From Hydrangea macrophylla (Eukaryota > Streptophyta > Magnoliopsida > Cornales > Hydrangeaceae): a stretch of 64,000 nt of DNA. How positions within the stretch are numbered: the stretch's first letter is position 1; each line of letters starts with the position of its first letter. Location: positions 72,758,634 to 72,822,633 of the forward strand of contig CM066997.1 of assembly GCA_033977485.1 (NCBI GenBank). The letters are read 5' to 3'. Of this stretch, positions 44,395 through 53,971 are shown piece after piece. The position numbers and the translations under genes are program-made. The notes under the pieces are model-generated. The model saw only the letters and a list, made by a program, of their open reading frames with translations. It did not search any database and was not told the origin of the DNA.

Positions 44395-44525
44395 CCTTTT
44401 GTGCCTGGGTTTGGAGCCCGAGGTCTTCGCTGCCTTGGGGTTAGGCCCAAGGTCTTTGTTGCCCCGGGGTTATGTCCGAGGTCTTTGGTGCCGCGGGGTT
44501 AGGCCCGAGGTCTTTGGTGCATTGC
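44395..44525 (+). repeat. About 31-bp tandem repeats in the 3' region
   Basis: A unit with CCGAGGTCTT(T/C)G, TGCC and GGGGTTA(G/T)G occurs about four times. Hypervariable tandem repeats downstream of pol are known in plant Ty3/gypsy elements. Confidence 0.8.
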
Positions 44526-44615
44526 ACGGTGTACTGACAGGAGTAAATTTTTTTTAAAATAGAACTGCGAAACTTTGTTAATAAAAAATGTCTATTGCTC
44601 AATCCGAGTCCGATG

Positions 44616-45900
44616 CTACTGATAGTACTTTCGGAGGTGTCGCACATTCCAAGGATGGGTGAGATCATTCCCTTCCATGCTCTGTAACCAATAGGTTCCC
44701 GGTCGATTAGCCCGAGTCACTTTATACGGGCCTTCCCAGTTTGCCCCCAACTTGCCGTGGCTCGGGATTCTAGTTGACTGGTTCACCGCCTTGACGACGA
44801 GGTCTCCTACTTGAAAGCTATGGTGCTTCACATTGCTATTGTAATATCGCGAGACCCTCTGCTTGTAAGCTGCCACCTTAAGATAGGCATTGTCTCTCCT
44901 TTCTTCCACCAGGTCGAGTTCTGTCCTGAGAGCTTCTTCGTTATCCAAATTGCTGAAGTTGGTCACCCGATAAGTCAGCAACCCGAGCTCTGTAGGGACC
45001 ACTGCCTCAAAACCATAGGTTAAGGAGAATGGGGTCTCGCCCGTAGCTGCTCGGGGTGTAGTGCGGTAGGCCCACAGCAGGGATGGTAGCTCTTCCACCC
45101 ACAGGCCTTTCGCGCCTTCAAGTCTTGTCTTGATTGACAGCAAGATCGTACGGTTGGTTACCTTGGCTTGACCATTAGCTTACGGGTGTTCGGGGGAGGA
45201 ATAGTGATTTAATATCCCGTAGCCCGAGCTGAATTGTCTGAAGACTGGTGTGTCGAATTGTCGGCCATTATCGCTGATCAGGACTCGCGGGATACCGAAC
45301 CGGCTGAGGATATTTCTTTCCACGAAGCTCTCCATTTTCCGCTCAGTTATCGTTGCCAAGGGCTCGGCCTCTGCCCATTTGGTGAAGTAGTCAACAGCTA
45401 TCACGGCAAATCTGACTTGCCCTTTCTATGTCGGTAAGGGACCAACAATGTCGATTCCCCACTGGGCAAATGGCCAAGGACTGTGGACCGGTGTTTGGAG
45501 TTCTCCCGGTTGGTTGATCATGGGAGAATACCGCTAGCACTTGTCACACCTTCGAACATACTCCTGCGAATCTCGGGCCATGGTTGGCCAATAGTAACCC
45601 TGTAGTAGGGCCTTTCTGGAAAGCGCCCGACCTCCGATGTGGTTTCCACACACACCTTCATGGATTTCAAACAATATTGCTTGCACTTGCGCAGGATGAA
45701 CGCAACGAAGGTACGGGATAGTGAATCCCCTTTTATAGAGAATGCCGTTAAGGAGGTGATATCGCGCTGCTCGGTACTTGACCCGGCGTGCCTCATCCTT
45801 GTCATATGGTAGCCTTCCTGTCATTAAGAATGTCACGAGCGGGTCCATCCAACTAGGTCCTAGAGCGACCGGGTCAACCTCCATGGCCTCTGAATTGATC
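44616..45900 (-). pseudogene. Integrase of the Tat element (defective)
   Basis: Reading leftwards, the zinc finger (EIHEGVCGNHIGGRAL and YVRRCDKC) is followed by WGIDIVGPLPT, VIAVDYFTKWAEAEPLATIT, VLISDNGRQF and NGQAKVTNRT. The last segment should carry the catalytic Glu but reads Lys here (about 45160), consistent with a G-to-A change. Stops stand at about 45538 (TAG), 45427 (TAG) and 45180 (TAA). The C-terminal part (44616-45143) is open and ends GNDLTHPWNVRHLRKYYQ, close to normal length. Two of its three catalytic acids remain. Confidence 0.9.
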
Positions 45901-45929
45901 ACACTCGGCTCGGGTAGGAACTGTATCCT

Positions 45930-46345
45930 TATCCCGGGCAAGTCTGATTCAGAGGACGAGGCGAGGCGAGCAAGCCGGTCTACTCTGGTATTCTCTTCTC
46001 TAGGTATCTGGGTGATGGAGAACCCTCGGAGATTCTTGGAGGCCGCTTGGATAAGAGCCAAGTAGGCTACCATGTTGTCTTCCTAAGCTTCGTATTCTTG
46101 ATTTACTTGGTTGACCACAAGCTGGGAGTCACTGTAGCCCTGGACCTGTTGCGCACTCATCGAGATGGCCAACTGCAACCCGACCAAAAGGGCTTCGTAC
46201 TCGGCCTCGTTGTTGGAAGCGTGAAACCCGAATCGTAGAGCATATTCGAGCTAGATACCGTCGGGGGTAGTCAAGATAATTCCAGCTCCACTACCTTGCC
46301 GATTGGAGGAACCATCCACGTATAGTACCCAGGTCAGAATATCGG
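45930..46345 (-). pseudogene. Second (aRNH-type) RNase H domain of the Tat element
   Basis: The minus strand has VLYVDGSSNRQGSGAGIILT (about 46325-46265), a TAG at about 46252, then ASNNEAEYEALLVG, YSDSQLVVNQV and IPREENTRVDRLARLASSSE. The D, E, D and D positions of an RNase H fold are all present. A second RNase H at this place marks the Tat lineage. Confidence 0.9.
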
Positions 46346-47905
46346 AGTTTAACCCGGGCGGTAAAGCCAGAGGTTCGGATTCTTCGACCGGGTCATCAGG
46401 GTATGTAAACTTAACCAGGAAGTTAGCTACAGCTTGCCCCTTAATGGCCGTCCGTGGCCGGTATATCACTTCGAACTCTTCCAGCTCCAAGGCCCACTTG
46501 ATGAGTCTTCTGGATGTATCCGGCCTACTAAGAATTCTGCGGAGAGGCTGATCGGTCAGGACTACTATGGCATGGGCCTGGAAGTACGGGCGGAGCCTCC
46601 GGGCCGAGGTGATGAGCGCGAAGGCCAGTTTCTCGATGCAGGAGTATCTGCTTTCTGCGCCCTGCAACGCCCGACTAGTATAGTACACTGGAACTGTATC
46701 CCGTGCTCTTCCAGAACAAGTGCTGAGCTAACCGCTAACGGTGACACTGCCAAGTATAGAAATAATTCTTCCCCGGGTACGGGTGTCGAGAGCACAGGAG
46801 GCGATGCCAGGTATTTCTTGAGATCTTGGAATGCCTCCTCGCACTCTTCCGACCATTGAAACGCTTTGCGGAGGATTTTAAAGAATGGAAAACACCAGTC
46901 GGTAGCTCGGGATACGAACCTGTTCAGCGCGGCCACCCGTCCGGCTAAGCTTTGAACTTCTTTCGTTGATTTGGGTGACCGCATATTAATGATGGCTTTG
47001 ATCTTCTCGGGGTTCGCTTCGATCCCCCGTCTGCTGACTAGATGGCCAAGGAACTTGCCGGAGGATACTCCAAAGGTACATTTGCCCGGGTTTAACCTCA
47101 TCTTGAACTTTTTCAAAGTGCTGAAAGCCCCGGCCAAATGCTCAAGGTGGTCAGGCTCGTCCCGGCTCTTGACCAGGAGATCGTCCACGTACACTTCCAT
47201 AGATTTTCCAATGAGGTCTTTTAACATGTAGTTGAACAGGCGTTGGTATGTAGCCCCGGCATTCTTGAGGTCGAATGGCATGACTTTGTAACAATACGTG
47301 CCTTGGTCGGTGATGAATGCTGTCTTCTCTTCATCCCCGGGGTACATGCTGATCTGATTGTACCCTGAGTAAGCGTCCATGAACGAGAGGAGCGAGTGGC
47401 CTGCTGTTGAGTCGACAAGGAGGTCTATCCTAGGCAACAGGTAGCAGTCCTTGGGGCAGGCCTTGTTGAGGTCGGTGAAGTCTACGCACATTCTCCACAT
47501 CCCGTTGCTTTTCTTGACCAGGACAACATTAAGCCAATCGGGATAGTGGACCTCCCGGATAGAGTTCGCCTTTAGGAGCTTCTCGACCTCCTCACTCACT
47601 ACTTTTTGCCTCTCGGGGGCCATGTCTCTTCACTTCTGCTTCACTGGGCGGCAATCTGGGCTGACGTTGAGACGATGGGACATCACCCGGGGATCAATCC
47701 CGGGCATGTCTTCATGACTCCAAGCAAAAATGTCTTGGTTTTGCCTCAGGAACTGGGTCAACCCTTCCTTCAAGGCAGACTCCAGCAGGGCTCCTATGTT
47801 GATAACACGGCCTGGGTGTTCAGGATCCAGTACGACTTGCTCCAGCTCCTCCATTGGCCCTATCACGTCGCTCTGATCCCGGGGGTCCATTTCTTGGACG
47901 TTCAA
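46346..47905 (-). pseudogene. Reverse transcriptase and RNase H of the Tat element
   Basis: After the linker QNQDIFAWSHEDMPGIDPRV (about 47730), a TGA at about 47624 precedes the 352-residue frame 47623-46565. That frame has VVLVKKSNGMWRMCVDFTDL, FMDAYSGYNQISMYPGDEEK and YVDDLLVKSRDEPDHLEHLA, the full catalytic triad. The connection and RNase H (LFLYLAVSPLAVSSALVLEE, then YYTSRALQGAESRYSCIEKL and VLTDQPLRRILSRPDTSRRL) follow after a frame change near 46690. Apart from the TGA and this frameshift the RT looks intact. Confidence 0.92.
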
Positions 47906-47936
47906 CGTTTCTGCGATTGCCCCCCGGCGTAACGAG

Positions 47937-48395
47937 TTAACATAACAACTCCCGAGCAGTGGTCTGGTCTCCTCGCAAACATCCAGGTCCCTGAGGAGTT
48001 GGGAATTTCACGGTTAAGCTGTACGTGGAGACAACCGCCCGGGCCCTGTTGAGGGTCGGCCTTCCGAGGATGATGTTGTAGGCCGACGGGGCCTCCACTA
48101 TCACAAAATTAGTCAACACAAAAACCTGCTGGGGGTAGGTCCCCATGAGAACTGGGAGCTCAATTGTACCGAGCGGCTGAGTGCTGGAACCGTTAAATCC
48201 CACCAGGAGAGTAACAACCTGCCGGAGCCGATCCTTGGTGATCCCAAGTTGGTCGAATGCTGTTGTAAACATAATATCGGACGAACTGCCCGTGTCCACT
48301 AGAACCCTCTGGACCATGTAGTTGGCTATTGAAAGCGTCACTACCAGCGGGTCATCATGGGGGCAGTGGATGCCCTGCAAGTCGTTGGAGGTGAA
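47937..48395 (-). pseudogene. Retropepsin of the Tat element
   Basis: The minus strand has HCPHDDPLVVTLSIANYMVQ, then VLVDTGSSSDIMFTTAFDQL with the catalytic D-T-G, and AYNIILGRPTLNRARAVVS. Length and motif spacing are normal. A frame change at its end (about 47940) separates it from the linker to RT. It would mature Gag and Pol in the virus-like particle. Confidence 0.9.
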
Positions 48396-48459
48396 CGTCA
48401 GAATGTCAGTTGGTGAGGAGCCAGTGGATTGGACCTGCCCGACATCCGCTCAGGACGCC

Positions 48460-50164
48460 TGGGCATGCCTCTTTCGTACCGACTGTGAGTCACCTCCGCC
48501 TGATGTTCCTCCGGAGATCACGTTGATGTGGCCGAGCGGTGGTGGTGGGCGATCAGGAACCCGGGCATCTTGCCGAGGTCGCCTATCATTTGTGACAAAC
48601 TCGGCAAGGTGTCCCTGTTCGATTAGCTTCTCTATGTCTATCTTCAATTTGAAGCAATCCTCCGTCTCGTGGCCGTGATCCCTGTGGTAACGGCAAAACT
48701 TATCCCGGTTTCTCTTACCGGGCGGGGCTCTGAGTTTAGCTGGCTGCGGGAGAAGCCTTTGCGCCTCCGTGGCGGCCATGACTTCGTGTATAGGTCAGGA
48801 AAGGGGCGTGAAAGCTGTTGGGGGCTGTCCCCTGGCTTCCCTCTGCTCCTGCTTTGGCTTCTTTCCCGAATTTTTCTCGAATCCCTCGCGCTTGCGCTTG
48901 GCCTTCGGGGATTCGTCTCCCGTCTGGCCGGCACATTTCGCCTTTAGGAATTCCTCCGTATCTATATATTTTCAGACCCTCTCCGAGAGCTCCACCAGGG
49001 TTGTCGGTCGGTCGCGATGGAACGACGTGGCCACCTTGGTATGCTGAACTCCCGAACAGAAGGCCATGATTGCAGCCGTTTCATTAAGGTTACGGATCAG
49101 GAGTCTTTGCTGATTGAAACGGTCGACATACTCCCTCAAGGATTCCCCTTTACGCTGTTTGATAGTAAGCAGCTGGGTGTCCGGCTGCGACCGGTCGAGC
49201 ATCCCAACAAACTGGCTGATGAACAGCTTGCCGAGGGCTTGGAAGTTGTCTACCGTCTGAGGCTTTAAGGCGTGGAACCACTGTGCGGCGGCCCCCTTGA
49301 GAGTACTGGGGAAGGCCAGGCACAGCAGTTCGTCCGTCGTTGTGACCAACGCCATCTGCGCCTTATAGGTGCGGATGTGGTCCACCGGGCTCCCTGTACC
49401 ATCGTAGGAGCTAAGGTGGGGGGGTTTGAATTTCTGTGGGATTGGAAACTGGGTCACCCGAGCAGTATAGGGCGATTCTGTTTCCGTATCAGTGAGGTCG
49501 TGACCGGATTTGCAGTTTAGCCTCTCGAGCTGCTGCTGTAGTTCCTCGACCTGGGCTTTGACGTCACTCTGCCTGGCTCTCCTATCCGCATCTGAACGGT
49601 AGGTGGGGTCGGACGATGAGGCCTCCTCCTCAAAGTGTGTCGACCTCGGAGATAGTACCCGGCTGTGAGTTCGGGTAAGCCTGTGCCTAAGGTCCCCCTG
49701 ACTCAAGACAGGAGGTTCGTCGGACGGTTCCCGGCTTTTTCGTCCTGTCGCTTCCCCCTTGCTGCACGTCGCTGATCAATGATGATTCTGGCGTCCTCCA
49801 CTCGGCGTGCCCGGCGAGGAATGTACCGGGGTTTTCCTTAGGAGCGCTTAGTGGCTTGGCTGTGCTCTCCGTCCGCGAGACATTCCCGGTCTGGTGGGGA
49901 CACCAGAACTGATCGGGCTTGCTTGCGCACCCGAGCTGGCTTGCGGGCAGGAATACTTTTCTCAGGCTGATTCTCCGACGCGGGGCGTTTCTCGTGTTGG
50001 GCCATAAGTGCGTCTATCTGTTGTTGCGTTCTACGCTGGCCCTCCAGGAGCTGCTCCAGCGCCGCCGTGACCTGCTCGGTGGTCATGGAGGTAGCCCGCG
50101 GCTCGATCTACAGGTTTTCCTGACCGGTTGAGTCGGCGATTTTCTTACCTTACTTTGGCGGCAT
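48460..50164 (-). pseudogene. Gag of the Tat element
   Basis: The first ATG is at 50164-50162 (minus), 66 bp inside the LTR and just after the PBS. It matches in position the ATG at 59402 of the related plus-strand element. Two stops occur within the first 30 codons (about 50150 and 50107). The coiled N-terminal part (VTAALEQLLEGQRRTQQQID) leads to the Gag core (IRTYKAQMALVTTTDELLCL, AAQWFHALKPQTVDNFQALG, REYVDRFNQQRLLIRNLNET) in frame 49706-48972. A zinc-knuckle-like CRYHRDHGHETEDC is at about 48690-48650. Frameshifts occur near 49800 and 48800, and a stop near 48972. Confidence 0.88.
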
Positions 50165-50208
50165 ATTGATCAGTCAAAGATTTTTATTGATGAGAAGACT
50201 GTGTCGTT

Positions 50209-50226
50209 TTCCCACAGACGGCGCCA
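50209..50226 (-). promoter_or_regulatory. Primer-binding site of the Tat element
   Basis: The minus strand reads TGGCGCCGTCTGTGGGAA, three bases after the end of the 5' LTR. The relative at 57968-57985 has a mutated form. Confidence 0.85.
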
Positions 50227-50229
50227 AAC

Positions 50230-50852
50230 TGATGATGCCGAAAGTTGGTAAGCAAGATTTAAGCAGGAATATAGAGCAAGAAAAGGTTAGTATGTGGTTC
50301 GGTCCCGTTATTAAGGTGACCTACATCCACGGTTGCGTCTAAGCGCTTCTCACTAGCAGATAGCCGGCGGGCCTGGTGAGCCAACAAAGATGGGCGGCAC
50401 TACCAGTAATACCGGCCGGGTATATGCGTGCGGGTGGTGAGTTCTCTAGCGAGTGATTATATGCTTAGAGAAGTAATTTTTTCGGATCCCCTTAGAGAGG
50501 GTAGGTGGGCTCTTTTATAGGTACCAGAGTCCTCCCTTACATAGTAAGTTAATAAGATTAGGAAGCCTAATCTAACTATAATAGATTTGCACAATATTAG
50601 GAGAGTTTCCTAAGTGGTTTAGGAAACTAATCATCTTTCCTTGACGGAGTCCGGGTCATACAAGGAAACTGCCTGGAATGTTCCTCCAAGCTGCCCATGC
50701 TGGAAAGCTGCCGTACATCACGCCCGGGCCGGCTGATCTCCCTAAGCGGTGGCGTCTAATGCGGGGTGCGGGCCCCAAGATCTCTTCCCGGATAGCCCGG
50801 GTCCTTCTGCCACATGGCGGTTGCTCTTTAGCGGATATTTCCGGACGTATCA
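50230..50852 (-). mobile_element. 5' LTR of the Tat element
   Basis: The LTR is a near-identical partner of 37869-38488 and is 623 bp long. It is adjacent to the PBS and gag, so it is the 5' LTR. The promoter TATA box (TATAAAA, minus) is at 50513-50519. Confidence 0.95.
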
Positions 50853-50962
50853 CCCACAAGCTAGGGTCGTCCAGGTTCATTCTATAACGGATGGTCGTCG
50901 TACAAATATGGGATATGCTGAGATTTTGCTCAATTAAAGAGGTTTGACTGCATAGTCCCGAC

Positions 50963-51037
50963 CAATCGATTGGAGCTGAGAGTAATCAATTGGTATTTGT
51001 GTCAATTGATTGGTTCTAGGGAGATGGCATTCGATTG
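50963..51037. repeat. Cluster of CAATCGATTG palindromes (F)
   Basis: Copies start at 50963 (perfect), 50983, 51003 and 51028 (each with one or two changes); steps 20, 20, 25. It is the allele of cluster D in the other LTR, with a different copy number. Confidence 0.9.
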
Positions 51038-51282
51038 GGACCTTGTTTGCATTTTTAAATGTCCTCCTGGTTCCTTAAGCTATCACTATTCAACTTCTTG
51101 TTCATTCCAGCTTCAAAATCTGCATATAACAGTACTAAGCACAACCACATACCACGGAAATATATCATTGTGTAAAGAGATAGATTAAAACACAAATGCA
51201 AGTAAAACTCAAGATCTGGGGCTAAGATTGACTGATACTACTCTTTATCGGGCCAATATTCTACAAATATTAGCCCTCATCA

Positions 51283-52680
51283 CGACTGTTGCTGGGGAAG
51301 GCAACTAAGTAGAGTTTTGATTAAGTTTTTTTTGCATTTTTTTAAAAATACTTAAAATAAAAAAAAACAAAACAAAAACAAAAACAAAAAAAAAAAAAAT
51401 TGAATATTTTTTTTTTATAAAAAAATACTTTTGAAGGAACATGTCTTACCCATACTATCCCCCCTACAACACTAACATACCAAATGGGTACACATCCGAA
51501 ACCAATACCTCGGGTTAGCAAACACCTCCCTGTGACATGCACTATCACCCAGAATGCTACAAACCACAGCAATGGGGTAATCAAAACATTGAGTACAGTA
51601 ATGTGAGTCCCTCATTCTGTTAAATGACTAAAGAACCTCCTCCCGAAGAGTTCTATCGTTCACATTGGGACAGTGACCATTATACCATTGTTGAATATGA
51701 TAGTGGTCCCTATGATGACCAAATGCACTAGGACTTCTCCGAATCTTGTACACAACCTCAATAGGAAGGAAACTACTATGAACAACAATGCGGTGAAAAT
51801 TCATATAAGTATAATGAGGAAGATACCATAGTTAAGAATAATGGGATGTCTGGTTTTGTGTCTTTCATGCTAACATGCATCAATCAAGGACTGTGTTGAT
51901 GAGCATTTTCATTAAACTCAATGACAAAGTTGAACAATTGATTGCACAACAAGAACTCCAAAACCAAACTATTTTTCAAGAGGTTGTAGAATTACACTCT
52001 CCTCAACATACACCCCCACCCAATAACTCCCGCACTTCCTGGGCAAAGCCATCCAATAACTTTCCCCAGAGTACTTTCTTCAATGATACATCAAGTGAGG
52101 AGAGTTACGAGGATGAGATTGAGCGCTTAAATGAGAATGCGAGGTTAGCCAATTGCACGCAATTGGAAAAGGCGGAGTCCCCTGTTGACTCTAACCCTAC
52201 ACCTGTAGTCAATCCCTTTTCACAAGAATCCTCATCTCTCATGGTCGAAGAGGTGGTGCCATAAACTTACCAATCACCTATCTCTACTTTTTAACACAAT
52301 CCTCATCTCCATGTGTACCTCGACATTGACCAAAAAGAATGTGTTGTAGATGAAGATAGTAAGAAGTATAAAACATAGACTTCAAAAAATTTGGAAAATT
52401 CTTTGAGTGCAACATGGCCTCCCTCGGGTCCCGAATGTTTTCCAAATGATTATGGGGTCCATGTGTTGTGCATCCTCTCCTCTAATCTTGAGCCTAATAT
52501 TCATTGGGGCGAGATGAAATTCTTTGAGGATTCCCAAATTATCTTCACTATAAAACTCTTTCATTGGGATGATCCTCAAATATTTCGGTTATTGCTCTAT
52601 GATGAATATCTTGATTAAGCAAAAATCTTTACTCAGTAGCTACGTTATTCTTTCAATCTTTTCTAGTTGATTAACAAACT
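51283..52680 (+). mobile_element. Internal region of a plus-strand, probably non-autonomous LTR element
   Basis: The text directly right of the Athila LTR, GTTGCTGGGGAAGGCAAC, resembles the second half of an Athila/Tat-type primer-binding site in plus sense. It is followed by an A/T-rich leader (51330-51430) and a broken frame from ATG 51442 (MSYPYYPPYNTNIPNGYTSE). Open stretches are 51875-52264 (KLNDKVEQLIAQQELQNQTI, a short coiled coil, then Ser/Glu/Pro-rich) and 52391-52618 (GVHVLCILSSNLEPNIHWGE). I do not recognise these domains. No RT or integrase is present before 52680. Confidence 0.4.
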
Positions 52681-52682
52681 TT

Positions 52683-53745
52683 CACCACAAGAAAAAGCCC
52701 TTTTTTTATTTTGGGCTAATGACTTTTTAAAAAAAAAAAGTCATAAAAGTACTTTTTTTCTAACATATATGTCTCTTTTTGCAAATAGAGTCATAAGATT
52801 GGTAAGTGGTGTTTATTTATGACCATTTTTTTATTAGTCATAAATATTCATTATTTTTATGACTCTTTTTCTTTGAGTTCTATAATCAAACGTAAGTACT
52901 GTTTTTGTGAAAATTAGTGAAAAAATATAATATGCTTAGATTTTTTAATATTAAGATTGTTGATTAGGGAAAGGTCCTCCATACAAAAAATTAAGTAAAA
53001 TCTCGCTGAAATTGACTTTTGAGGGACTAGTTTTTAAGATTTTTTTATAAAAAAAAATAAAATTGGACTATTAACACTTGTTAGTTACTTTTAATTAGTA
53101 TCATAAATTTGGATTTTACTAAGAATCATATTATATTTTTTTGACAGTTTTTTGAAAATTGTCATAAATAATAAGATTTTTTATGACGGATTTTTGAAAA
53201 GTGTCATATATAATAAGCATTTAGAAAAAAGTCAAAAATAACAAGACTTCTATGACTACATTTTTTGGTAGTCATAAATATTCTTTATTTTTATGACTCT
53301 TTTCTTTGAGTTCTAGAATCGAACGTAAGTACCGCTTTTGGGAAAAATGGTGAAAAAGGTAGTATGCTAAGATTTTTTGAAGTTAAGATTTTTGATTAGG
53401 AAAATGTCCTCTATACAAAAAAATTTAGTGAAATTTCACTTGGCATACACGAATATTAAGTAAAATTTTACTTACATTGATCTTTGAAGGACTAGTTTTT
53501 ATGAATTTTATGTTTTAAATTTGACTATTAACACTTGATAGTTACTTTTAGTGTCAGAAATTTAGATTTTACTAAGAAGTATATTAGATTTTTTATGACT
53601 TTTTTTTTTAAAATTGTCATAAATAATAAGATTTTTTATGACAAATTTTTTAAGAGTCATATATAATAAGTATTTAGAAAATTGTCATAAATAACAAGAT
53701 TTTTTTATGACTGTTTATCCAAAAATGTCATATATGTTTGAAAAA
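52683..53745. mobile_element. Probable end fragment of another CACTA-like element
   Basis: CACCACAAGAAAAAGCCC at 52683 resembles a CACTA terminus (CACTACAAGAAAA type). It is followed by many GTCATAAATA and TTTATGAC inverted motifs, like subterminal repeats. A block of about 434 bp is duplicated: GACTCTTTTTCTTTGAGTTC at 52861 returns at 53295. No matching right terminus was found, so only one end is present. Confidence 0.5.
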
Positions 53746-53770
53746 ATCTATCTATCTATTTACTGAGTCA

Positions 53771-53937
53771 GGCTCTAGTGCGCACTAGGTAAGCGCACTG
53801 AGTGAACGCACTGTGCTTTGAAGCCTCAATAAATCGCGGGGCGCCCTATTGACCCGCGCACCATTCCACCGCTCCACTGACCCACGATTTTTTTAGACTT
53901 AAAAACCTAGTGCGTTCACCCAGTGCGCATTAAAGCC
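53771..53937. mobile_element. MITE with GGCT...GTGCGCACT arms
   Basis: The left arm GGCTCTAGTGCGCACT and GTGAACGCACT, and the right arm on the minus strand GGCTTTAATGCGCACTGGGT with GAACGCACTAGG, are inverted repeats of about 40 bp with one small gap. Target duplication is unclear. Confidence 0.7.
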
Positions 53938-53971
53938 AAACTCCTATCTGTTAGAACTATTAGATATATGT

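Larger units (their letters stand above)
43690..44615. other. Non-coding region between the integrase end and antisense unit 2
   Basis: The two transcription units face each other across about 0.9 kb. It holds a 77-bp tandem duplication (43921-44074) and short GGTCTTTG(G/T)TGCC repeats (44395-44525). No ORF with a recognisable domain. Confidence 0.7.
37869..50852 (-). mobile_element. Tat/Retand-type Ty3/gypsy element, nearly complete, with antisense genes
   Basis: Two LTRs (37869-38488 and 50230-50852) flank gag-pol on the minus strand. The 5-bp target duplication CCCAC stands at 37864-37868 and 50853-50857. Total length is 12,984 bp. By eye the LTRs differ at about 20-25 positions plus three small indel bases, so the insertion is fairly young. 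Between integrase and the 3' LTR lie about 5.5 kb of plus-strand genes (38870-43655), an arrangement known for Tat-lineage elements with extra antisense ORFs. Confidence 0.95.
36668..51282 (-). mobile_element. Athila-type 5' LTR, split by a 13-kb Tat insertion
   Basis: LTR sequence is present at 36668-37868 and 50858-51282, 1626 bp in all, and aligns with 11916-13557. The break lies between the TATA box (37848-37855) and the upstream cluster, at the duplicated CCCAC. In the left LTR the uninterrupted site is at 13106-13110. The two LTRs differ at many positions, so the Athila insertion is older than the Tat insertion. Confidence 0.9.

Noticed and set aside
11916..51282. 5-bp target duplication for the Athila element
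   Set aside because: The flanks TCTAC and CGACT do not match, so I do not claim one.
51342..51584. Minus-strand frame ending in Phe-rich residues
   Set aside because: The Phe run is the complement of poly-A/AAAAC DNA in the leader of an LTR element.
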